Source: JAVVHH01 sp964613945 (lineage in GTDB: Bacteria; Pseudomonadota; Alphaproteobacteria; Acetobacterales; Acetobacteraceae). Taken from it: a stretch of 64,000 nt of DNA. A model generated the notes under the pieces. That model had not been told where the DNA came from. It searched no databases and saw only the letters and a program-made list of their open reading frames with translations. The translations under genes were made by a program, and so were the position numbers. The DNA is taken from contig CAZTJC010000002.1 of assembly GCA_964613945.1 (NCBI GenBank), positions 1 through 64,000 of the forward strand. Direction: 5' to 3'. Below, piece after piece: positions 17,382 through 27,138 of this stretch (the first letter of the stretch is position 1; every line of letters starts with the position of its first letter).

Positions 17382-18668
17382 ATGCGCTTCGCCGTCGCCG
17401 CGCTGCTCACGATCATCACCACGTCAGCGCACGCGCTCCCCACCTCGGTGACGGTCTGGACGGATCAGGCCGATCGCCTCAACGGCGGCAACGCCAACTG
17501 GCGCTCGCTGGCGATCATGCACCGCGCCATGCACGACGCGCTGAACGCCGCCGACCCGATCTACGCACGATGGGACGCGCCGGCCCGTGGCGAGCCGGCG
17601 AGCGAGGGTGCGTCGCCGGAAGCAGCGATGGAAACCGCAGCGGCCACCGCCCTGGTACAATTGCATCCGGACCACCGCGGCGAGATCATGGGCCTTCTTG
17701 CCGAAGAACTGGCCCGCCTACCGTCCGGCCCCGCCCTCGACCGGGGGCGGGCATTGGGTGAAGCAATCGGCACGGTAGCGGTGGCGCGCCGGGCCGATGA
17801 CGGATTCCAGAACCCGCGGCCGTTTGTCGGCAGCGACGTGCCCGGCGTGTGGCGCCCGACGCCGCCGGATCACCGCACCAGCGGCACCACCTCCACCCGC
17901 CCGTTCCTGTTCGCCGGCCGCGACGACGTGCCGGGCCGGCCGCCACCGGAGCCCGGCAGCCCGGTCTATCTGAGCGACGTCGAGTTCACCCGGCGCATCG
18001 GCGGCACCATCTCGCTCGCCCGCACGCCGAAGCAGACCGACGCCGCGATCTTCTGGGCCTATCAAAGCACCCAACGCGGCTACATCCATTGGGCGGCGAC
18101 GCTGATCGATCGCGACCATGAGCGCTACAGCCTGGCGCAACAGGCGCGGATCATGGCGCAGGTGAGCGCGGCGATGGCGGATTCTGCGATCCTGATCTGG
18201 GCTGCCAAGGAGCGCTGGGTGTATTGGCGCCCGGTTGACGCGATCCGCTCGGGGCAGTTCGGCGTGCCGCAGGATACCGGCTGGCAATCCTTCATCGAAA
18301 CGCCGCCGCATCCCGAATATCCCTCCGGACACGCGTCGGACTGCTATGTCGGCGCGGGCCTGCTGACGGCGCTGCTGTCCCCAACCGATACTCCGGCCGA
18401 CCGGCTCACCTACACCGCGCAGAGTGCGCCGGTGACCGTTGATCGCCCCGCGGCGGTTTGGAGCAGCGACATGGGCACCCCGCCCGCACCGATCGAGCTG
18501 CGGCCAACGCCGCGGAACTTCCCGACCGTCACGGCGGCGGCGCAGGAATGTGCGGATTCCAGGATCTGGGCAGGGGCGCATTTCCCGAGTGCGAATGAGG
18601 AGTCGCGGCGGATCGCGGCGATCATCGTCACCCGGGCGCTCGAGCAGGTGCCACCGATCGCACGCTGA
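17382..18668 (+). CDS. Exported vanadium-haloperoxidase/PAP2 superfamily protein
   Basis: Periplasmic 428-residue protein with a signal peptide (cleavage about after residue 18, SAHA-LP). All three vanadate/phosphate-binding motifs are present: K-x6-RP in KERWVYWRP, PSGH in HPEYPSGHAS, and SR-x5-H in SRIWAGAHF. The overall layout follows bacterial vanadium-dependent haloperoxidase-like proteins, which may be haloperoxidases or acid phosphatases. The halide-determining residues cannot be judged by eye, so the reaction is left open. It stands alone and converges on the GT9 gene. Confidence 0.82.
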   Translation: MRFAVAALLTIITTSAHALPTSVTVWTDQADRLNGGNANWRSLAIMHRAMHDALNAADPIYARWDAPARGEPASEGASPEAAMETAAATALVQLHPDHRGEIMGLLAEELARLPSGPALDRGRALGEAIGTVAVARRADDGFQNPRPFVGSDVPGVWRPTPPDHRTSGTTSTRPFLFAGRDDVPGRPPPEPGSPVYLSDVEFTRRIGGTISLARTPKQTDAAIFWAYQSTQRGYIHWAATLIDRDHERYSLAQQARIMAQVSAAMADSAILIWAAKERWVYWRPVDAIRSGQFGVPQDTGWQSFIETPPHPEYPSGHASDCYVGAGLLTALLSPTDTPADRLTYTAQSAPVTVDRPAAVWSSDMGTPPAPIELRPTPRNFPTVTAAAQECADSRIWAGAHFPSANEESRRIAAIIVTRALEQVPPIAR

Positions 18669-18676
18669 ACCGTCGC

Positions 18677-19576
18677 TTAGCCGCCGGCTGCCTCGCTCAG
18701 CAGCCGGCGGCATGCCGCCTCCACGGCGTCCACCGTCAACGCCGCCATCGTCGCCTCGTCCGCTTCGGCCCACATCGCTCGCCGGCCCGCCGGCGCCATC
18801 TCGGCCGCCCGGTCCCGTGTGGTGCCGCACAAGCCCACTGTCGGCCGCCCCGTCGCGGCAGCCAGGTGCATCAGGCCGCTATCGTTGCCGACGTACAGCG
18901 TGCATCGCTCGATCACCGCGGCGACCTCTGGCACCGTCAGCGTGCCTCGCAGGTCGATTGCATCCGGCAACAGGGCGATCACCGGCGCCGCCATCTCCCG
19001 CTCCGCCGCCCCGGGACCGGCAAAGACCGCGACCGCAGCCCCCGGCAGCAGCCCGGTCGACAGTCGTTCGAACAGCGCCGCGAACCGCTCCGCCTGCCAA
19101 ACCTTCGGCGCCCAATTCGCCGTCACCCCGAACCCGATCACCGGGCGGTCCGCCGGCAGCAGCGCCGCCGCCCGTGTCCGGTCGTCCGGCGCCGTCCAGG
19201 CGACCGGCAGCGGCGCCGGGTCGATCCCGAGCATGGCCGCATGCTGCTCAAACATCCGCCCCGGCCGTTTCCGCCGCACGACCCGGCGCCGCGCCGGGAT
19301 CAGGAAACCCAGTGCCGAGCCGCGGAAATCCACCACCAGGTCCCACCAGGTGAACGCGACCGCGCGCCAGAGCTTGGGCCAGTGCGAGTCGTTCCGTTGC
19401 TTGGTGAAAACGATGAGGCGCTCAAGCTGCGGCATCCGCTGGTAGACCCCCGCGGCAGCCGGGCCACACGCGATGGTGAACCGGGCGTTCGGGTGCGCGC
19501 GGATGAGGTGGTCGAGCACGCCGGTGGTGATGACGGCATCGCCCAGGCGATTGGCGGAGATGATCAGAATTCGCAC
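18677..19576 (-). CDS. Glycosyltransferase family 9 (heptosyltransferase-like)
   Basis: Probably transfers a sugar to LPS core or another envelope glycan at the inner face of the inner membrane. The 299-residue protein starts with VRILIISANRLGDAV, matching the GT9 N-terminal Rossmann motif. The nucleotide-sugar region includes GFGVTANWAPKVW and the C-terminal YVGNDSGLMHLAAATGRPTVGL. GTG 19576 places that motif at the N-terminus; ATG 19615 is an alternative adding 13 residues. Any start further upstream would cover the DnaA-box-like sites. No other LPS genes are adjacent. Confidence 0.84.
   Translation of the reverse strand: MRILIISANRLGDAVITTGVLDHLIRAHPNARFTIACGPAAAGVYQRMPQLERLIVFTKQRNDSHWPKLWRAVAFTWWDLVVDFRGSALGFLIPARRRVVRRKRPGRMFEQHAAMLGIDPAPLPVAWTAPDDRTRAAALLPADRPVIGFGVTANWAPKVWQAERFAALFERLSTGLLPGAAVAVFAGPGAAEREMAAPVIALLPDAIDLRGTLTVPEVAAVIERCTLYVGNDSGLMHLAAATGRPTVGLCGTTRDRAAEMAPAGRRAMWAEADEATMAALTVDAVEAACRRLLSEAAGG
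18681..18710. terminator. Hairpin shared by two convergent genes
   Basis: CCGCCGGCTGC and GCAGCCGGCGG pair perfectly over 11 bp with an 8-base loop. The hairpin sits inside the last codons of the GT9 gene and 12 bases past the stop of the PAP2 gene. It may act as a terminator for the plus-strand transcript. There is no T-tract. Confidence 0.35.
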
Positions 19577-19623
19577 GTGTCCGCCGTGCCACAGCGACTC
19601 CGCCGCGGCAATCATCCCCCGTG

Positions 19624-19662
19624 TTATCCACAGGCTATCCCCAGGTACCACAGTCATCCACA
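19624..19662 (+). promoter_or_regulatory. DnaA-box-like cluster upstream of dnaB
   Basis: A perfect DnaA box TTATCCACA lies at 19624-19632. A one-mismatch box, TCATCCACA, lies at 19654-19662, and a weaker two-mismatch site, CTATCCCCA, at 19635-19643. All are in the same orientation, 40-78 bases before the dnaB ATG. This suggests DnaA-controlled expression of the replicative helicase. Three sites with no AT-rich unwinding element do not make a convincing origin. Confidence 0.55.
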
Positions 19663-19701
19663 GGGTAGTTTCCGCGCCGGATCGGCTATGCTGTCGTCAG
19701 C

Positions 19702-21195
<1,494 letters not shown>

Positions 21196-21258
21196 GCCCC
21201 GACTTTTGAGACGCGTCTTTTGACGGCTTGCGGGCGAGACTGGTAGGGCATCGCCCCA

Positions 21259-22047
21259 ATGAGCTTTTCTCCCCTGGATGCAGTCGCTGCGGTCGGTCGT
21301 GGCACCATTGGTGCCGTACGCGGCACCGGTGCCGCCACTCTGTTCGGCGTGGTCGGCCTGTCGCATGTCGTGCGGCCGCCCTTCTACGGCCGGATGTTCG
21401 TCCGCGCTTTCATCGAGTTCAGCTATTTCAGCCTGCCGGTAGTGGCGCTCACGGCGTTGTTCTCCGGCATGGTGATCGCCTTGCAATCCTATTCGGGGTT
21501 CTCGCGCTTCAATGCCGAGAGTGCGGTGGCGTCCGTCGTGGCGCTGTCGGTGGTGCGGGAGTTGGCCCCGGTGCTGGCGGCGTTGCTGGTGGCCGGCCGG
21601 GTCGGCGCGGCAATGGCGGCCGAGCTGGGCACCATGCGCGTCACCGACCAGATCGACGCGCTGACCACCTTGTCGACCAATCCGGTCAAATACCTCGTCA
21701 CCCCGCGCCTGCTCGCCGGCGTGCTGGCGCTGCCGCTGTTGACGATGGTCGCCGACATCATCGGCGTGGCCGGCGGCTTCATCGTCGCCACCGTCAAGCT
21801 GGGCTTCAGCTCGCATCTCTACCTGACCAGCACCTTTGACATCCTGACCACGTCCGACGTCGTGATCGGCGTGGCCAAGGGTGGCGTGTTCGGGTTCATC
21901 ATTGCGCTGATGGGCTGCTTCCACGGCTACAACAGCAAGGGCGGCGCCGAAGGCGTCGGCGCGGCGACGACCAGCGCGGTGGTGTCGGCCAGCATCCTGA
22001 TCCTGGCGTTCGACTACGTGATGACCGAGCTGTTCTTTGCTCGCTGA
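21259..22047 (+). CDS. mlaE: ABC lipid-transport permease MlaE
   Basis: Inner-membrane permease of the Mla-type phospholipid transporter that maintains outer-membrane asymmetry. The 262-residue protein has about 5-6 hydrophobic spans and the family core VRELAPVLAALLVAGRVGAAMAAELGTM, given here in two parts for reference (VRELAPVLAALL and GRVGAAMAAELGTM). It overlaps mlaF by 11 bases. The substrate-binding MCE protein gene mlaD, expected next, is not in this window. Confidence 0.92.
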   Translation: MSFSPLDAVAAVGRGTIGAVRGTGAATLFGVVGLSHVVRPPFYGRMFVRAFIEFSYFSLPVVALTALFSGMVIALQSYSGFSRFNAESAVASVVALSVVRELAPVLAALLVAGRVGAAMAAELGTMRVTDQIDALTTLSTNPVKYLVTPRLLAGVLALPLLTMVADIIGVAGGFIVATVKLGFSSHLYLTSTFDILTTSDVVIGVAKGGVFGFIIALMGCFHGYNSKGGAEGVGAATTSAVVSASILILAFDYVMTELFFAR

Positions 22048-22810
22048 GCCGAAAATCCGCATCCGCGGTCTGACCAAGGCGTTCGGCAGCAAGCGCGTGC
22101 TGGACGGGGTCGACCTCGATATCGCGGCAGGCACCTCTATGGTGGTGATCGGCGGCTCCGGCACCGGCAAGTCGGTGCTGCTGCGGAGCATCCTGGGATT
22201 GATCGAGCCGGACGCCGGGTCGATCGAGATCGACGGCGTGGACGTGCTGAAGCTGGATCGGCAGGAGCGCGAGGCGGTCAATGCGCGGATCGGCATGCTG
22301 TTCCAGGCGGCGGCGCTGTTCGACAGCCTGACGGTGTGGGAGAACGTCGCCTTCGGGTTGTTGGCGCGGCAGAAGATATCCCGATCGGACGCGCGCCGCC
22401 GGGCCGGCGAAGTGCTGGCGCAGGTGGGTCTGGACCCGAGCGTGGGCGATCTGGCGCCATCGGAGTTGTCGGGCGGCATGCAGAAGCGGGTCGGCTTGGC
22501 GCGCGCCATCGCCGCGCAACCGGAGATGCTGTTCTTCGACGAGCCGACCACCGGGCTTGATCCGATTATGGGCGCGGTGATCGACGGCCTGATCGTCGAC
22601 TGCGTCAAGCGCCTCGGCAGCACGGCGGTGGCGATCACCCACGACATGGCCAGTGCCACCCGCATCGGCGACCGTGCGGCAATGCTCTACGCCGGGCGCA
22701 TCGTCTGGGAGGGCCCGGCTACCGACGTGATGACGAGCGGCAACCCGATGGTAGACCAGTTTACCCACGGGCGGCGCGAGGGGCCGATCCAGATGCAGTT
22801 GCGGCGGTAG
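22037..22810 (+). CDS. mlaF: ABC lipid-transport ATPase MlaF
   Basis: ATPase that powers MlaE, 257 residues. Walker A is GGSGTGKS, the signature is LSGGMQKRV, Walker B is MLFFDEPTTGLDP and the switch His is in ITHDM. A TTG at 22037, inside the end of mlaE, is the only start that preserves the family N-terminus; no ATG or GTG is available before the Walker A region. After its stop the composition changes sharply to an AT-richer two-gene insert. Confidence 0.92.
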   Translation: MLAEPKIRIRGLTKAFGSKRVLDGVDLDIAAGTSMVVIGGSGTGKSVLLRSILGLIEPDAGSIEIDGVDVLKLDRQEREAVNARIGMLFQAAALFDSLTVWENVAFGLLARQKISRSDARRRAGEVLAQVGLDPSVGDLAPSELSGGMQKRVGLARAIAAQPEMLFFDEPTTGLDPIMGAVIDGLIVDCVKRLGSTAVAITHDMASATRIGDRAAMLYAGRIVWEGPATDVMTSGNPMVDQFTHGRREGPIQMQLRR

Positions 22811-22828
22811 GTGTGGTACACTGAGGCT

Positions 22829-23140
22829 ATGAACGAGATACGCTCGATTGCCGTCGATGCCGATATGCAAGCTCGTTTGCGAGAAGTGCTGAATCGCGTT
22901 GAGCGTCCCGAGTTCGTTCAGGATTTTGAAGTTAGGCTTGATCAGTTCGATGATGAACAAGCTGCATGGATCACGATGAAGCTGTCAGGAAGCGATGAGG
23001 TTGGCATTGCAGAGCTTCGACGGCGGGCAAAGGTATTGTTCGAGTTCCAAGAGGCGCTCAAAGAACAGTTCTCATCTGCTAACATCGCGCTCTGGACGTT
23101 TTTCCCAATTACTTACCTCTCAGACATCCAGAGTGATTGA
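22829..23140 (+). CDS. Small protein of unknown function, partner of a HEPN-like gene
   Basis: A 103-residue acidic alpha/beta protein with no recognised domain. Visible features are a helical N-terminus, a strand-rich middle (FEVRLDQFDDEQAAWITMKL) and an aromatic end (WTFFPITYLSDIQ). ATG 22829 is the likely start; an in-frame GTG at 22811 directly after mlaF is possible. G+C is much lower than in the neighbours (about 42% over 22921-22980), and codons are AT-rich, suggesting acquisition. It overlaps the next gene by 8 bases. The layout of a small acidic protein followed by a HEPN-like protein resembles toxin-antitoxin or nucleotidyltransferase-HEPN pairs, but no nucleotidyltransferase motif (GSx10DxD) is visible. 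Confidence 0.65.
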   Translation: MNEIRSIAVDADMQARLREVLNRVERPEFVQDFEVRLDQFDDEQAAWITMKLSGSDEVGIAELRRRAKVLFEFQEALKEQFSSANIALWTFFPITYLSDIQSD

Positions 23141-23648
23141 TCACTCTGATCTGTTCGACCTTGCATCCTCAACGCTGTCGAGCCCGAACCCAGTAAGTGA
23201 GACTGAGGTGCGTCGAGCAGTATCGACGCTCTACTACAGCTTGTTTCACCAGCTTTCCCTGGCTGCAGTCGCACCACTGTCTCACGGTGGAATAGAGCTT
23301 GCAGCTCGCGTCGGGCGAACTCTCGAACACCGCACGATGCTGAAAGTGTGCGAGCAGTTCGCAGGCTGGGCAGGTAAGAAAAAACAACAAGGCATGCTCG
23401 AAACGCTGCTACCTGAGAAGATCGACAAGAGACTCATCAAGATCGCAGATACATTCGTCAGGTTGCAGGAAGCCCGCTTGCGTGCAGATTACGATCTGAC
23501 CAATAACTTTAAGCGACAAGATGCTTTGACGCTGCTTGAAGCTGCCTCGCGTGCAAGGCTGAATTTGCCCGAGATCTCTGGGGAGAATGCGACCAACGTG
23601 TTCCTGACAGCGCTTCTATTTTATGATCGCTGGAACCGCCGTGGCTAA
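23133..23648 (+). CDS. HEPN-like helical protein, candidate toxin-type partner
   Basis: A 171-residue all-helical protein from a GTG start. The helix pattern RRAVSTLYYSLFHQL, a central EHR segment and a later RLRADYDLTNNF segment recall HEPN-domain proteins, where such residues line the helical bundle. A clean Rx4-6H RNase motif is not obvious; RVGRTLEH fits loosely. G+C is 45-58% in sampled lines against about 70% around it. It overlaps the upstream small gene by 8 bases and the radA start by 8 bases, so it is wedged tightly into the mlaF-radA junction. Function unknown. Confidence 0.65.
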   Translation: MIDHSDLFDLASSTLSSPNPVSETEVRRAVSTLYYSLFHQLSLAAVAPLSHGGIELAARVGRTLEHRTMLKVCEQFAGWAGKKKQQGMLETLLPEKIDKRLIKIADTFVRLQEARLRADYDLTNNFKRQDALTLLEAASRARLNLPEISGENATNVFLTALLFYDRWNRRG

Positions 23649-25023
23649 ACCCGTCACGCGCTACGTCTGCCAGAACTGCGGTGCGGTGTACCCCAAATGG
23701 GCCGGGCGCTGCGAAGCCTGCGACGAGTGGAACACCCTTGTCGAGGAAGTCGTCGAGAACCGACCCGGCGCCCCCGCCGCCAAAGCCGGCAGCAAGCGCG
23801 TCAATTTCGTCAGCCTCGAAGGTGCCGCATCCCCGCCGCCGCGTGAGGTCGTCGGCATCGCCGAACTCGACCGCGTGCTCGGCGGCGGCTTCGTGCCTGC
23901 CTCCGTCGTGCTCGTCGGCGGCGATCCCGGCATCGGCAAGTCCACCCTCATGCTGCAAGCCGCCGCTACGCTGGCCCGCAGCGGCAAGCGCGTGCGCTAC
24001 ATCTCCGGCGAAGAATCCGTCGACCAGGTCCGCCTTCGCGCCCGCCGCCTCGGCCTGGCTGATGCGCCGATGGAACTTGCCGCCGCCATTAACGTCCGCG
24101 ACATCGCCGCCACGCTCGAAGCCGAGCCCGGCCTGTGCCTGGTCGTCATCGACTCGATCCAGACCATGTGGCTCGACACCGTCGAGAGCGCGCCCGGCAG
24201 CGTCAGCCAGGTCCGAGCTTCCAGCTTCGAACTGATCCGGCTGGCCAAGTCGCGCGGCTTCTCCCTCGTGCTGGTCGGCCACGTCACCAAGGAAGGCGCC
24301 ATCGCCGGTCCCCGCGTGCTCGAGCACATGGTGGATGCGGTGCTGTATTTCGAAGGCGACCGCGGCCACCAGTTCCGCATTCTGCGCGCCGTGAAGAACC
24401 GCTTCGGTGCCACCGACGAGATCGGCGTGTTCGAGATGACCGAAGGCGGGCTGGCTGAGGTGCCGAACCCGTCGGCGCTGTTCCTGGCGGAGCGCCGCGG
24501 CAACATTGCCGGCTCGGCAGTATTCGCCGGGCTGGAGGGTACCCGTCCGGTGCTGGTCGAGGTTCAGGCCTTGCTCGCCCCCAACTCGGGCGGCTCACCG
24601 CGGCGCTCCGTGGTCGGCTGGGATGGCGGGCGGCTCAACATGCTGCTGGCCGTGCTGGATGCCCGCGCCGGGCTGCGGCTGTCGGGGTCGGACGTTTATC
24701 TCAACATCGCCGGCGGGCTCCGGGTCAACGAGCCCGCTGCCGACCTCGCCGTCGCCGCCGCACTCGCCTCGGCCGCGACCGAGACGCCCACCAGCCCGGG
24801 TGTAGTGTATTTCGGCGAGGTCGGCTTGTCCGGCGAGGTCCGCCAGGTCGCCCAGGCCGAAGCCCGGCTGAAGGAGGCGCAGAAGCTCGGCTTCGACCGC
24901 GCCGTGCTGCCGCGCCGGCTCACCGGACGCAAACTAGTGTCGCCGGATGGCTTGGCCACCGACGAAATCGGACATCTGACCGATCTGGTCGGCGCTTTCT
25001 CCGGCAAGAAGGGGTCGGAGTAA
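23641..25023 (+). CDS. radA: DNA repair protein RadA
   Basis: RecA-like ATPase that promotes branch migration and processing of recombination intermediates. The 460-residue protein begins MAKPVTRYVCQNCG with a C4 zinc finger (Cys10, 13, 24, 27). Walker A GGDPGIGKS is at 93-101, the RadA-specific KNRFG motif is in VKNRFGATDEIG, and the C-terminal Lon-like domain contains VNEPAADLAVAAALASA. GTG 23641 is preferred over ATG 23623 because it gives the family N-terminus. It heads radA-cvpA-purF-SDR. Confidence 0.96.
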   Translation: MAKPVTRYVCQNCGAVYPKWAGRCEACDEWNTLVEEVVENRPGAPAAKAGSKRVNFVSLEGAASPPPREVVGIAELDRVLGGGFVPASVVLVGGDPGIGKSTLMLQAAATLARSGKRVRYISGEESVDQVRLRARRLGLADAPMELAAAINVRDIAATLEAEPGLCLVVIDSIQTMWLDTVESAPGSVSQVRASSFELIRLAKSRGFSLVLVGHVTKEGAIAGPRVLEHMVDAVLYFEGDRGHQFRILRAVKNRFGATDEIGVFEMTEGGLAEVPNPSALFLAERRGNIAGSAVFAGLEGTRPVLVEVQALLAPNSGGSPRRSVVGWDGGRLNMLLAVLDARAGLRLSGSDVYLNIAGGLRVNEPAADLAVAAALASAATETPTSPGVVYFGEVGLSGEVRQVAQAEARLKEAQKLGFDRAVLPRRLTGRKLVSPDGLATDEIGHLTDLVGAFSGKKGSE

Positions 25024-25076
25024 TTGCTCCGGTCGGCCGCCGCGCGTATATCGGCGGCGAACATTATGGCAGTTCG

Positions 25077-25661
25077 ATGAACTGGGTGGACCTCGTCGTC
25101 CTTGGGGTAATCCTGATCTCGGGCTTCCTGGCTTTCGCGCGCGGCCTGGTGCGGGAGGCGCTCGGCCTCGGCGCCTGGGCGATCGCCGCGTACGTCGCCA
25201 GCCCGTATGGCGTCTTTCCAATGGTCCAACCCTGGGCCCGCATGCAGGTCAAGGACACCGCTCTGGCCGACACCCTCGCTTTCATCGGCGTGTTCGTAAT
25301 CGTGCTGGTCCTGCTGTCGCTGATCGCCGGCGCCATCGCCGGTGCAATCCGCAGCTCCGCACTCGGCGGACTCGACCGAACGCTGGGTCTGGTATTCGGC
25401 CTGCTACGGGGTGCGGCGCTGGTCTGCGTCGCCTATATCTTGGCCGGGCTGGCGATCCCCGTGGATCAATGGCCCGCTCCCATCATGGAGGCCCGCGCCT
25501 TGCCGTTCGTTTATCATGGCGCGGCCTGGGCTTCCGATCATATGCCGCCGGGCTTCCGGCCGACCGTTGCCGTGCCTCCGGGCCGGGTGACGAGTTCGGC
25601 GGAGTTGCTGCACGCCAATCCGGTCGGCCGGGCCCTCGGGCTGCGGCCCACGCGCGAGTAG
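25077..25661 (+). CDS. cvpA: CvpA family membrane protein
   Basis: Inner-membrane protein of the colicin V production family, 194 residues with four hydrophobic spans. The family N-terminus is NWVDLVVLGVILISGFLAF, followed by the RGLVREALGLGAW loop. It sits between radA and purF, the usual alphaproteobacterial position, 10 bases before purF. Molecular role unknown; homologues are linked to envelope homeostasis. Confidence 0.9.
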   Translation: MNWVDLVVLGVILISGFLAFARGLVREALGLGAWAIAAYVASPYGVFPMVQPWARMQVKDTALADTLAFIGVFVIVLVLLSLIAGAIAGAIRSSALGGLDRTLGLVFGLLRGAALVCVAYILAGLAIPVDQWPAPIMEARALPFVYHGAAWASDHMPPGFRPTVAVPPGRVTSSAELLHANPVGRALGLRPTRE

Positions 25662-25671
25662 GAGAACCATC

Positions 25672-27138
25672 GTGTTGCAGGTCCTCAGAGACGAATCCGA
25701 AGACGACAAGATGCACGAGGAGTGCGGTGTCTTCGGGGTTTGGGGGGTCAGCGACGCGGCCGCCGTCACCGCCCTGGGCCTCCATGCCCTCCAGCATCGC
25801 GGTCAGGAGGCCACCGGCATCGTCGCCTATGACGGCCGCCGCTTCCACACCCACAGGGGCCTCGGCCTGGTTGGCGACAACTACAGCGACGCCAAGGTGA
25901 TCGCCGGGCTGCCCGGCCCCTCCGCCGTCGGCCATAACCGCTATGCCACCACCGGCGACACCGTGCTCCGCAACGTGCAGCCGCTCTACGCCGATTTCGA
26001 GTTCGGCGGCTTCGCGGTCGCCCATAACGGCAACCTCACCAACGCCAACGAGCTGCACAAACAGCTCGTCCGCCGCGGCTGCCTGTTCCAGAGCACCACC
26101 GACAGCGAGGTGTTCGTCCACCTCATCGCCATCTCGCTCTACTCCACTGTCGTCGATCGCCTGATCGACGCGCTCAAGCAGGTGGTCGGCGCCTATTCCC
26201 TCGTCGCGCTCTCCAACCAGGCGCTGCTCGGCGTCCGCGACCCGCTCGGCGTGCGCCCGTTAATCCTTGGCCGCATCGGCAATGAAGGCACCGGCGGCTG
26301 GGTCCTGGCCAGCGAGACCTGCGCCCTCGACATCGTCGGTGCCCATTTCGTCCGCGACGTCGAGCCCGGCGAGATCGTCGTCATCAACGATCAGGGCGTC
26401 CGCAGCATCAAGCCGTTCAGCGCCACCAAGAGCCGCTTCTGCGTCTTCGAATACATCTACTTCGCTCGCCCGGACTCCAAGATGGAGACCATGCCGGTCT
26501 ATGACGCCCGCAAGCGCATCGGCGCCGAACTCGCTCAGGAGAGCGGCATCGACGCCGACGTCGTGGTCCCGGTTCCCGACAGCGGCGTCCCCTCGGCCAT
26601 GGGCTACGCCGCCCAGAGCGGCATCCCATTCGAGCTCGGCATCATCCGCAACCACTATGTCGGCCGCACATTCATCGAGCCGACCGACAACATCCGTAAC
26701 CTCGGCGTCAAGCTGAAGCACTCGGCCAACCACGCCGTGCTCGCCGGCAAGCGAGTCATCCTGGTCGACGACAGCATCGTGCGCGGCACCACCAGCCGCA
26801 AGATCGTCGAGATGGTCCGCGCCGCCGGGGCCGCCGAGGTGCACATGCGCATCTCCTCGCCGCCGACTACCCATTCCTGCTTCTACGGCATCGACACGCC
26901 CGAGCGCGGCAAGCTGCTCGCCGCCCGGCACACGGTGGAGGAGATGGCGGCCATCATCGGTGCCGACAGCTTGGCCTTTATCTCGCTCGACGGCCTCTAT
27001 CGCGCCCTCGGCCAACCCGCCCGCGACCCGGTGCGCCCGCATTTCTGCGACGCCTGCTTCACTGGCGACTACCCGATCCGCCTGACCGACATGAAGGACA
27101 ACGCGGACGCGCAACTCAGCCTGCTGACCGAAAGCTGA
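25672..27138 (+). CDS. purF: Amidophosphoribosyltransferase
   Basis: First committed step of purine synthesis: PRPP plus glutamine gives phosphoribosylamine. The 488-residue protein starts with GTG 25672, preceded by AGGAGA. A propeptide would be removed to expose the nucleophile Cys18 (HEECGVFG). The PRPP loop is ILVDDSIVRGTT. Cysteines in KSRFCVFEY, THSCFYGID and FCDACFTG match those that hold a [4Fe-4S] cluster in the Bacillus-type enzyme. Its stop shares one base with the next ATG. Confidence 0.96.
   Translation: MLQVLRDESEDDKMHEECGVFGVWGVSDAAAVTALGLHALQHRGQEATGIVAYDGRRFHTHRGLGLVGDNYSDAKVIAGLPGPSAVGHNRYATTGDTVLRNVQPLYADFEFGGFAVAHNGNLTNANELHKQLVRRGCLFQSTTDSEVFVHLIAISLYSTVVDRLIDALKQVVGAYSLVALSNQALLGVRDPLGVRPLILGRIGNEGTGGWVLASETCALDIVGAHFVRDVEPGEIVVINDQGVRSIKPFSATKSRFCVFEYIYFARPDSKMETMPVYDARKRIGAELAQESGIDADVVVPVPDSGVPSAMGYAAQSGIPFELGIIRNHYVGRTFIEPTDNIRNLGVKLKHSANHAVLAGKRVILVDDSIVRGTTSRKIVEMVRAAGAAEVHMRISSPPTTHSCFYGIDTPERGKLLAARHTVEEMAAIIGADSLAFISLDGLYRALGQPARDPVRPHFCDACFTGDYPIRLTDMKDNADAQLSLLTES

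Noticed and set aside
19600..19701. A chromosome origin at the DnaA boxes
   Set aside because: Only one perfect box, no AT-rich unwinding region and no dnaA/hemE/parAB neighbours.
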